Source: an uncultured Eubacteriales bacterium (GTDB lineage Bacteria; Bacillota; Clostridia; Lachnospirales; Anaerotignaceae). Taken from it: a stretch of DNA of 38,606 nt. The first letter of the stretch is position 1. Each line of letters opens with the position of its first letter. Both the position numbers and the translations under genes were made by a program. Below, piece by piece: positions 32,477 through 38,606 of the stretch. The stretch lies in NCBI GenBank assembly GCA_900548595.1, contig URLB01000002.1, forward strand, positions 1 to 38,606, written 5' to 3'. The notes below the pieces were generated by a model that was not told the origin of the DNA, searched no databases, and worked only from the letters and a program-made list of their open reading frames with translations.

Positions 32477-33203
32477 TGTAAAGGTTCATGTTAAGAATCT
32501 TAAAAAAAGCTTCGGATCGCTGGAAGTACTTAAAAATATAAATGCTGATGTTTGCGAAGGTGAAGTTGTAGTTCTTATCGGTCCTTCCGGCAGCGGAAAA
32601 TCAACATTCTTACGTTGTTTAAATCGTCTTGAAGAAATAACAGGCGGAGATGTAATAATAGACGGCGTAAATATAGCAGATAAAAAGACAGACTTGAATA
32701 AAGTACGAGAGAATATCGGAATGGTGTTCCAGCACTTTAATCTGTTCCCACACATGACAGTTTTGCAGAATATTATGCTTGCTCCTGTAGAACTTAAAAA
32801 AATGACTAAAGAAGAAGCAGCTGAAAAAGGGCTTGAACTGCTCAGAAGAGTCGGGCTTGAAGATAAAGCAAAGGTTTATCCGCCGCAGCTTTCGGGAGGA
32901 CAGAAACAGCGTGTTGCAATTGCGCGTGCTCTTGCTATGAATCCTGATATTATGCTTTTTGATGAGCCTACATCTGCTCTTGACCCGGAAATGGTAGGAG
33001 AAGTATTAAGCGTTATGAAGCAGCTTGCGGCTTCCGGTATGACAATGATTATTGTAACACACGAGATAGGGTTTGCCAGAGAAGTTGCCGATAGGGTAAT
33101 ATTTATGGACGGCGGCTATATTGTTGAGGAGGGCGCTCCCGGAGAAATACTTGTTAATCCAAAAGAACCGAGAACAATAGATTTCCTTAATAAAGTTCTT
33201 TGA
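32460..33203 (+). CDS. Polar amino acid ABC transporter ATP-binding protein
   Basis: The 248-residue ATPase powers the transporter. It has Walker A GPSGSGKS (41-48), a Q-loop in VFQHFNLFPHM, the signature LSGGQKQR, Walker B LFDEPTSALDPE and the switch His in VTHEIGFA. The pattern is that of the HisP/GlnQ subfamily. The start is TTG at 32460, seven bases after GGAGG (32448-32452); longer frames begin deep in the permease gene. The 17-base overlap with the permease end indicates coupled translation. The three ABC genes are co-transcribed from the promoter at 30695. Confidence 0.95.
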   Translation: MVKNDNVKVHVKNLKKSFGSLEVLKNINADVCEGEVVVLIGPSGSGKSTFLRCLNRLEEITGGDVIIDGVNIADKKTDLNKVRENIGMVFQHFNLFPHMTVLQNIMLAPVELKKMTKEEAAEKGLELLRRVGLEDKAKVYPPQLSGGQKQRVAIARALAMNPDIMLFDEPTSALDPEMVGEVLSVMKQLAASGMTMIIVTHEIGFAREVADRVIFMDGGYIVEEGAPGEILVNPKEPRTIDFLNKVL

Positions 33204-33234
33204 TAATAAGGCTTATTAAAAGGGGGATTTCAAT

Positions 33235-33822
33235 ATGAAGAAGATAATTACAATCAGCCGTGAATTCGGAGCCGGAGGCGGAGAAATCGGTGCAAAAGTA
33301 GCGGAAGCTCTTAATTGGGAATATTACCACAAAGAACTTATACTTCGCGCCGCAGCGGACAGTAATATAGATGTCAGCAATCTCCTCGAATGGGACGAGA
33401 AAGTTCCAGTATCATTTGGATTTACTCAGAGCCTTTTTGATTTTTACAGCAGACCTATGAGCGAGCAGGTTTTTGAAGCTCAGAAAAAGGTAATAATGGA
33501 GATAGGCCAAAAAGGAAAATGCGTTATAACAGGCAGAAACGCAAATATGATTTTAAAAGAGTTTGACGGATGTCTTAATATATTTGTTCATGCCGATTTC
33601 GATTGGCGCCTTAGAAGAATGAAGGAAAAGATGCCGGACTTTACAGAAGAACAGGTTGCGGCGGAAATAAACGCCATTGATAAGAAACGTAGGAAATACT
33701 GCACGTTTTTTACTAAGACAGAGTTCGGACATTCTGATTTTTATGATATATGCTTGGATACATCAAGACTTGGAATTGACACATGCGTAGACATAATTAC
33801 GCATGTAGCGTCTAAAGAATAA
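33235..33822 (+). CDS. Cytidylate kinase-like family protein
   Basis: The 195-residue protein belongs to the cytidylate-kinase-like P-loop family (not the core Cmk). It begins KKIITISREFGAGGGEIG, whose glycine-rich loop replaces the usual GxxGxGK. It continues with EYYHKELI, GKCVITGRNAN and the Arg-rich lid RLRRMKEK. These proteins are expected to phosphorylate a nucleotide, but activity is unproven for this subfamily. AAAGGGGG precedes the ATG. It lies 31 bases after the ATPase gene, with no terminator between them, and ends the unit. Confidence 0.88.
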   Translation: MKKIITISREFGAGGGEIGAKVAEALNWEYYHKELILRAAADSNIDVSNLLEWDEKVPVSFGFTQSLFDFYSRPMSEQVFEAQKKVIMEIGQKGKCVITGRNANMILKEFDGCLNIFVHADFDWRLRRMKEKMPDFTEEQVAAEINAIDKKRRKYCTFFTKTEFGHSDFYDICLDTSRLGIDTCVDIITHVASKE

Positions 33823-33833
33823 ACTAATTTTAG

Positions 33834-33867
33834 GAAGCGGAGAATTTATTTCTCCGCTTCTTTTTTT
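33834..33867 (+). terminator. Intrinsic terminator of the ABC transporter / kinase unit
   Basis: A 10-bp perfect stem (GAAGCGGAGA 33834-33843 with TCTCCGCTTC 33851-33860) has a seven-base loop and a run of seven T. Confidence 0.95.
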
Positions 33868-33892
33868 GCAAAAAATGTTTTCAAAATTTTGA

Positions 33893-33921
33893 TTGCACGG
33901 GTATGAATTTTATGGTAGAAT
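33893..33921 (+). promoter_or_regulatory. Promoter of the TetR-family gene
   Basis: TTGCAC (33893-33898) and TAGAAT (33916-33921) are 17 bases apart, giving a start near 33928, about 38 bases before the ATG. I see no clear palindrome that would mark an autoregulatory operator. Confidence 0.7.
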
Positions 33922-33965
33922 AAAGACAAATTTTAATAAATGTTTTTATTTTAGGAGAGTAAATA

Positions 33966-34568
33966 ATGCCTAAGGTTGCATATTCGGAAGAGGAACGCAA
34001 AAACATACGCAATAGTTTGATAGAAATCAGTCTTGAACTTATGTCTAAACAAGGCATACAACATACGACTGTTGAACAAATTTATAAAAAAGCGGGAATA
34101 TCACGAACGTTTTTCTATTCGTTTTTTCCTACAAAAGAAGACCTGATTGTAGAAACATTATACCTACAACAACCGAGAATTATAGAGTATGTAAAAAAAT
34201 TGATGGATGACCCCGATTTGAGTTGGCGTGATGGAGTAAAAAAATTTCTGTATGCGTGCTGTTATGGGAATGGTATAGCTGTTTTATCAATTAAGGAGCA
34301 AAAACTTATCTTTGACAGGCTCTCGCCCGAAAGCTATGATGAATTCAGGAGAAAGCAGATACGTTTATTTGGAGATATTTTAAACGGATTTGGCGTAACC
34401 GCAGATCAGTCAACAGTAAAAATATTTACAAACCTGAGCTTGACTGTGATGATTATCAGAAAGGCTATACCGGATAGTTTACCGTTGTTTTTTCAGGAGG
34501 CGGCAGATGAAACGTTAGATTTTCAGATTAACGCCATTGTAGACTTGCTTGAAAAAATGAAAAAATAA
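33966..34568 (+). CDS. TetR/AcrR-family transcriptional regulator
   Basis: The 200-residue protein has the TetR N-terminal helix-turn-helix: NSLIEISLELMSKQGIQHTTVEQIYKKAGISRTFFYSFFPTKEDLI is split here into an activation helix (about 15-30), the turn at KAGISRTFFYSFF and the KEDLI end. The C-terminal region is helical and ligand-binding in the family; no known effector class is recognised. TTAGGAGAG lies before the ATG. It is followed 41 bases later by an unknown 161-residue gene on the same strand with no terminator between, so it may regulate its own unit. Confidence 0.92.
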   Translation: MPKVAYSEEERKNIRNSLIEISLELMSKQGIQHTTVEQIYKKAGISRTFFYSFFPTKEDLIVETLYLQQPRIIEYVKKLMDDPDLSWRDGVKKFLYACCYGNGIAVLSIKEQKLIFDRLSPESYDEFRRKQIRLFGDILNGFGVTADQSTVKIFTNLSLTVMIIRKAIPDSLPLFFQEAADETLDFQINAIVDLLEKMKK

Positions 34569-34609
34569 GATTTGGACAAATTAATAATTGCCTTAAGGAG
34601 GAATGTAAT

Positions 34610-35095
34610 ATGGGTTTATTCAGCAAATTATTTAAAGGTCCGGAAATTGATATGGACAAAAGCAGAGAAAATTCAAAAAAAATGAGAACACTTTTTAACG
34701 CAGTAGTTGAAAACGGCGATGATTATAAAATCATTTTCGGATATACCGAAGATGTAAGCCGCTTTAACTATGGATTTGTTCATGGAAGCAAAACGAAAAT
34801 AGGCAATCTTATAGTAGGATGGAATGAGGAGAATGAAACAGTTGTCGCCGTTCCTACTGTACCTGATCTTTCAGGCTGCGGAGAAGCTACATATTATAGG
34901 CGTGCCGATATCCTTAAAGCATACAGAAACAAATATCCCACTGATGCATTTATCATTTATCCTGACAAGAAGAGCTATATAGGTATAAATGCCTATGACT
35001 GGCTGGAGGATGAAAAACTTTATGTTTATGTATCGCAGCCTGATGAACTTGCTGAATTCACAGAGTTTTTTACAAACCGTTTTGCTAAAAAGTGA
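34610..35095 (+). CDS. Hypothetical protein, 161 residues
   Basis: I do not recognise this family. There is no signal peptide, although the first 10 residues (MGLFSKLFKG) form a short amphipathic, basic helix that could touch the membrane. Beta-rich stretches follow (DYKIIFGYTED, KIGNLIVGW, ETVVAVPTVPD) and the C-terminal part is mixed. The ATG is preceded by AAGGAGG, a strong ribosome site. It sits between the TetR gene and a 57-residue membrane protein, all on one transcript. Confidence 0.8.
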   Translation: MGLFSKLFKGPEIDMDKSRENSKKMRTLFNAVVENGDDYKIIFGYTEDVSRFNYGFVHGSKTKIGNLIVGWNEENETVVAVPTVPDLSGCGEATYYRRADILKAYRNKYPTDAFIIYPDKKSYIGINAYDWLEDEKLYVYVSQPDELAEFTEFFTNRFAKK

Positions 35096-35103
35096 GTGAT
35101 TAA

Positions 35104-35277
35104 ATGGGTCAATCAAACATTTTAATAATTTTTATTGTCCTTGTGATTATTGTTATATTAGGCAATACATGGTTTAATATTGTTGAATCTATTTTAGAGA
35201 AAATAAAGAGCTTTTTTACACGCAATAAGAAATCTGAAAAATGGTATATGCTTGATAACAAAGAAGATAAAGACTAA
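35104..35277 (+). CDS. Small single-pass membrane protein, 57 residues
   Basis: An ATG at 35104 opens a 57-codon frame ending in TAA at 35275-35277. Residues about 6-24 (ILIIFIVLVIIVILGNTWF) form one membrane segment, followed by a basic amphipathic region (KIKSFFTRNKK) and an acidic tail. It starts 8 bases after the stop of the 161-residue gene; the ribosome site is weak (GAGTGA), as expected for a coupled gene. A terminator follows directly. I do not recognise it. The topology and position, not similarity, support the call. Confidence 0.65.
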   Translation: MGQSNILIIFIVLVIIVILGNTWFNIVESILEKIKSFFTRNKKSEKWYMLDNKEDKD

Positions 35278-35278
35278 C

Positions 35279-35310
35279 AAAAGACAGCCGCATCTATGCG
35301 GCTGTCTTTT
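35279..35310. terminator. Bidirectional terminator
   Basis: A 12-bp perfect stem (35281-35292 with 35297-35308) has a TCTA loop, flanking AA/TT and a few T residues. It serves the TetR unit and, on the other strand, the aminotransferase gene. Confidence 0.88.
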
Positions 35311-35334
35311 AACGATAAGAAAATTGATAGATTA

Positions 35335-36522
35335 TCATTTTATAAATTTTGCGGCAAGCTTCTCAAATGCAGGGAATGAATTTATAATAGTATCGTGAGA
35401 AACGCAGTAGCTGAGTCTCATATGACCTTTACAGCCGAATCCTGAACCCGGTACAAGTAAAAGGTTAAACTCTTTAGCTGCGTTGCAGAATGCCACGTCA
35501 TCTTCAATCGGTGTTTGAGGGAACATATAAAACGCTCCCACAGGTTTTACACATTTAAAACCAAGATCTGTAAGCTTGTTATAAAGGTCTATTCGGTTTC
35601 TGTTATAAACTTCTATGTCTACTTTACAATCAAGACAGTAAGGTATTACCCTTTGGAAAAGAGAATTTGCATTGACAAATCCTGCTACTCTGTTTGCCAC
35701 ATTAAGTGCAAACATCATCTTTTCAAAATCTTTCATTTCGCTGTTGGCAATAAGATAACCTATTCTTTCACCGGGGAGAGAAAGGGATTTTGAGAATGAG
35801 TAGGCTACAAATGTATTTTTATAATATTTAGAAACATAGGGTACTTCTATATTTTCATAGACAAGCTCTCTATACGGTTCATCGGATATTAAATATATGT
35901 CGGTGCCGAATTCCTTCTGCTTGGCATCCATAATTGCGGCAATTTTTTTGATTGTTTCTTCGGAATATACTACTCCCGAAGGATTATTCGGCGTATTCAT
36001 AAGCACGCCCTTTGTTTTCGGGCTTATTAGTTTTTCAAACTCTTCAAAATTGACTTCGAATGTTTCCGTATTGGCAGGAACTACTGTAAGGGTACAGCCG
36101 TAACTTGAAACATAATTTCTGTATTCCGTAAAAAATGGCGCAAATGTTATGATTTCATCACCCGGGTTGAGAATACATCTGAAAACAATGTTTAATGCAG
36201 CCGCAGCTCCGTTAGTCATTACAACGTTTTCAAGACTGAAGTTTGTACCGAATTTTTTATTTGTATATTCCGCTACTGACTGTCTTACATCCTCAAAGCC
36301 GGAGTTATTTGTGTAACCATGTACATAATTAGGTTCTTCGGAATTTAATATTTTGATGATAGCGTCCTTTACTTCCTTGGGCGGCTCTACGGAAGGGTTT
36401 CCGAGAGAATAGTCAAATACATTTTCTGCTCCGTATATCGAGGCGAGTTTTTTGCCTTCTTCAAACATGGCTCTTATGGCGGAACTTCCGTTTACCAGCT
36501 TGATCATTTCATCTGAAATCAT
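35335..36522 (-). CDS. PLP-dependent class I/II aminotransferase
   Basis: The 395-residue protein is a fold-type I aminotransferase. DYSLGNPSVEPPKEV starts the N-terminal arm, TNGAAAALNIVF and NTPNNPSGV (Asn180) bind PLP, DEPYREL carries Asp214 for the ring nitrogen, and SFSKSLSLPGERIGY has the Schiff-base Lys245. RLSYC near the C-terminus holds the conserved substrate-carboxylate Arg. Aspartate or aromatic amino acids are likely partners, but specificity is not visible. GGAGTG precedes the ATG on the minus strand. It is divergent from the helicase gene. Confidence 0.93.
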   Translation of the reverse strand: MISDEMIKLVNGSSAIRAMFEEGKKLASIYGAENVFDYSLGNPSVEPPKEVKDAIIKILNSEEPNYVHGYTNNSGFEDVRQSVAEYTNKKFGTNFSLENVVMTNGAAAALNIVFRCILNPGDEIITFAPFFTEYRNYVSSYGCTLTVVPANTETFEVNFEEFEKLISPKTKGVLMNTPNNPSGVVYSEETIKKIAAIMDAKQKEFGTDIYLISDEPYRELVYENIEVPYVSKYYKNTFVAYSFSKSLSLPGERIGYLIANSEMKDFEKMMFALNVANRVAGFVNANSLFQRVIPYCLDCKVDIEVYNRNRIDLYNKLTDLGFKCVKPVGAFYMFPQTPIEDDVAFCNAAKEFNLLLVPGSGFGCKGHMRLSYCVSHDTIINSFPAFEKLAAKFIK

Positions 36523-36650
36523 TTATAACACTCCTTTACATGAATAAATAAAAGATAAAAATCATTGTAAAAATACTATTTAGAATTTTAATACAATTAA
36601 AATAAAAATGCAATATAATTTATAACTTTAAATCGATAAAGAAACACGGT

Positions 36651-36680
36651 TTGCTAAATATAATAATAATATGGTATACT
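36651..36680 (+). promoter_or_regulatory. Promoter of the helicase gene
   Basis: TTGCTA (36651-36656) and TATACT (36675-36680), with TG at 36672-36673, form a promoter with an 18-base spacer. Transcription near 36687 rules out the longer frame that opens at 36651. The rest of 36523-36650 is AT-rich. Confidence 0.7.
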
Positions 36681-36716
36681 GATAAAAGTTTTATTTTTTC
36701 GGAAGGTGGAAAATAT

Positions 36717-38567
36717 ATGGCTAAACTAAATGATAACCAAATAAAAGCCATAAAACATTTGGATGGGCCGTTGCTTGTAATATCGGGTCCCGGAAGTGGA
36801 AAAACAACTGTTATAACGCAAAGAATAAAATATATGACTCAAAAATACCATATTTCTCCGAACGATATACTCACAATCACTTTTACAAAGGCAGCGGCTA
36901 TAGAAATGGAAAGAAGATATTTGGCGGCAGGCGGAGAAAAAGGCGTTAATTTTTCCACGTTTCATGCATTATTCTTCAGAATATTGAGGGAATATTTCGG
37001 TTACAGTCTCGGTATGGTCATTCAGGAAAGTGAAAAGAGAAATTTTTTGATACATACGGTTGAATCATATAATATTGAAACTGATGATATAGAGCAGACT
37101 GTCGATACGTTTTTGCTTAATTCCGGACTGATAAAAAATGATTTACAGACATCGGAAACATTTGAGCCTAGGGATATGCCAAAAGAGGAGTTTTGGACTC
37201 TTTTCAAAATCTATGAGGCGCATAAAGAAAGAAATGAAAAAATAGATTTTGACGATATGATGATAGGCTGCTATAATCTACTGAAAAATGAAAAAGAAGT
37301 TCTTGAAAAATGGCAGAAAAAATATAAATATATACTTATAGATGAGTTTCAGGATATAAACAGAGCACAGTATGAGTGTATAAAAATGCTTTCGGAAAAG
37401 CATAATAATGTATTTGCGGTAGGGGACGACGACCAAAGTATATACGGTTTTAGAGGAGCAAGGCCGGAATTTACAAAAAATTTCCTCAAGGACTATAAAA
37501 ACTGCGGAACGGTTTTTCTTGATATTAACTACAGGTCAACTGAACAGATAATAGCTTTAAGTAGAAAGCTTATTTCAAAAAATAAATTGCGGTTTGACAA
37601 AAATATTAGGGGAACAGGAAGAACGGGGGCAGTCCCGTCATTCTTTTTTTGCAGGGACACGGAGGAAGAGGCTGACAGGATTGTAAAAACAATTTGTGTG
37701 CTTCATAACCAAAAAGGAGTCCCTTATAAAAATATTGCCGTAATATACAGAAATAATATTGCCTCCAATCCTTTTGCCAGACGCTTTGTAAAGCAGGGGA
37801 TACCATACTTTCTTAAAGATAATACATACGATATTTACGACCATTGGATTGCCAAAGATATATGCGCATACATTGATTTTATATATGATACTTCCGATGA
37901 CGAGGCGTTTGAACGAATTGTAAATAAGCCTGCCAGACGTGTAAGCAGAAAGGTAATAGAACAGGCAAAAAGATTTGGAATGTCATTGTTTTACGGAGTT
38001 ATGAATTCGGAAATGCTCGGACGTAAAGGAAAGGAAGAACTGGAACAGCTTTACAACGACATACAAACAGCAAGGAAGCTTAACGGAAGAAAACAGGCAG
38101 AATACATATATAAATATTTGGGTTATGATAAGTATCTTGAGGATTATGCCGCATATAAAAAATGCAGCTCGGTATTTTTAAAGCAGATAGCATATGAAAT
38201 ACTGGCGGTGGCAGCTGAAACTGACGATATAAGGAATTTAAGAAGTTTATTGGCTGATTATAAATATCAAATAGCAAATGCTCCTATACCGAAGATAGGT
38301 GATGATGCGGTAACACTGACTACGATGCATTCTGCAAAAGGGCTGGAATTTGGAACTGTTTTTGTAACGTCTCTTGTAGAAACTATAGTTCCGTACGGAA
38401 ATCCGAAGATAGAATCAGAAGTGGAGGAAGAACGTCGATTGTTTTATGTTGCGGTAACCAGAGCCAAAGACAGACTGATATTGTCGTCTTTTGCATCTAT
38501 GGGCTACAATACCGATGTTAAATTGTCAAGATTTTTAGGTGATTTAGGTATAAGAAAAAAAGAGTGA
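36717..38567 (+). CDS. UvrD/Rep-family ATP-dependent DNA helicase
   Basis: The 616-residue protein is a superfamily 1A 3'-5' helicase. It has GPGSGKTT (24-31), TFTKAAAIEMERR, the DEFQDIN Walker B, GDDDQSIYGFRGA, a Rep/UvrD C-terminal half with TLTTMHSAKGLEFGTVFV, and FYVAVTRAKDRL (motif VI). It is shorter than PcrA (about 740) and stops soon after motif VI, so it lacks the usual C-terminal tail that binds RNA polymerase; this is typical of UvrD-like paralogues. The start is the ATG at 36717, 7 bases after GAAGGTGG. The stop is 39 bases before the window end. Confidence 0.93.
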   Translation: MAKLNDNQIKAIKHLDGPLLVISGPGSGKTTVITQRIKYMTQKYHISPNDILTITFTKAAAIEMERRYLAAGGEKGVNFSTFHALFFRILREYFGYSLGMVIQESEKRNFLIHTVESYNIETDDIEQTVDTFLLNSGLIKNDLQTSETFEPRDMPKEEFWTLFKIYEAHKERNEKIDFDDMMIGCYNLLKNEKEVLEKWQKKYKYILIDEFQDINRAQYECIKMLSEKHNNVFAVGDDDQSIYGFRGARPEFTKNFLKDYKNCGTVFLDINYRSTEQIIALSRKLISKNKLRFDKNIRGTGRTGAVPSFFFCRDTEEEADRIVKTICVLHNQKGVPYKNIAVIYRNNIASNPFARRFVKQGIPYFLKDNTYDIYDHWIAKDICAYIDFIYDTSDDEAFERIVNKPARRVSRKVIEQAKRFGMSLFYGVMNSEMLGRKGKEELEQLYNDIQTARKLNGRKQAEYIYKYLGYDKYLEDYAAYKKCSSVFLKQIAYEILAVAAETDDIRNLRSLLADYKYQIANAPIPKIGDDAVTLTTMHSAKGLEFGTVFVTSLVETIVPYGNPKIESEVEEERRLFYVAVTRAKDRLILSSFASMGYNTDVKLSRFLGDLGIRKKE

Positions 38568-38571
38568 TGGT

Positions 38572-38606
38572 TTGAAAAATAATAATATATATAATGAAAG
38601 TCTCTG
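38572..38606 (+). CDS. Possible start of the next gene (partial)
   Basis: A TTG at 38572 opens a frame (KNNNIYNESL) that runs to the window edge, 5 bases after the helicase stop. The ribosome site is poor (GAG at 38562-38564). The close spacing would fit an operon, but the evidence is slight. Confidence 0.2.
   Translation, partial: MKNNNIYNESL

Noticed and set aside
36651..36716. N-terminal extension of the helicase
   Set aside because: It covers the -35 and -10 boxes, and a good ribosome site precedes the ATG at 36717.
1..38606. CRISPR arrays, insertion sequences, tRNA or rRNA genes
   Set aside because: No regularly spaced repeats, transposase motifs, cloverleaf sequences or rRNA-like stretches were seen by eye; a tRNAscan or ISfinder search was not possible.

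Overview
This 38.6 kb window looks like chromosomal DNA of a low-GC, Gram-positive anaerobe of the class Clostridia. The evidence is the gene order uvrC-hprK-murB-rapZ-whiA-HPr-like, a SpoVB-type flippase, a class B sortase, a T-box leader on leuS, cell-wall proteins with copper-amine-oxidase-like 'stalk' domains, a fused flavodoxin/ferredoxin and a short YgiQ radical-SAM protein. Isoleucine is mostly ATA and arginine mostly AGA in most genes. I cannot name a genus. I see no rRNA, tRNA, CRISPR array, transposase or phage gene. Most transcription units end in a clear intrinsic terminator, so the units can be read directly.

Layout. (1) 1-4784: the tail of an unknown gene, a large secreted amidase (333-2600), an orphan 150-residue protein (2786-3238) and a convergent SpoVB-type flippase (minus strand). 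(2) 4866-10707: one six-gene operon, uvrC-hprK-murB-rapZ-whiA-HPr-like. It combines excision repair, carbon-catabolite signalling and cell-wall precursor synthesis. The HPr-like protein keeps the serine that HprK phosphorylates but has Asp in place of the phosphocarrier His, so it looks regulatory (Crh-like). (3) 10872-12989: a secreted M23 peptidase and a small (p)ppGpp synthetase. (4) 13234-16140: an RraA-like protein (minus), a metallophosphoesterase, a VOC/glyoxalase protein and a class B sortase whose N-terminus appears split by a frameshift at an A7 run. (5) 16358-17190 (minus): a flavin reductase coupled to a small acidic protein. (6) 17366-20639: an RNA m5C methyltransferase and YgiQ. 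(7) 20747-24332: thrC, a convergent Ldh-family dehydrogenase, and a divergent flavodoxin/ferredoxin protein.

(8) 24511-27651: a 1046-residue secreted beta-helix protein ending in stalk domains, with isoleucine codon use unlike a core gene such as rapZ. (9) 27750-30471: leuS under a T-box leader with a CUC (Leu) specifier. (10) 30695-33203: a polar amino acid ABC transporter (binding lipoprotein, permease, ATPase) behind a perfect consensus promoter and a leader with a terminator, a candidate antiterminator and a 10-codon ORF; a cytidylate-kinase-like gene follows. (11) 33893-35310: a TetR regulator, an unknown 161-residue protein and a 57-residue membrane protein in one unit. (12) 35335-38567: a class I aminotransferase (minus) and a divergent UvrD/Rep-type helicase.

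Many starts were moved inward from the longest open frame because a ribosome binding site or a promoter decides them (uvrC, hprK, whiA, the M23 gene, the alarmone synthetase, the phosphoesterase, thrC, the Ldh gene, the flavodoxin gene, all three ABC genes and the helicase). The window is mostly housekeeping. The points most worth a second look are the sortase frameshift, the out-of-frame ribosome binding site and operator-like palindrome before the RraA gene, the Asp-for-His HPr, the ABC-transporter leader, and the TetR/161-aa/57-aa unit. I found no clearly new multi-gene system.
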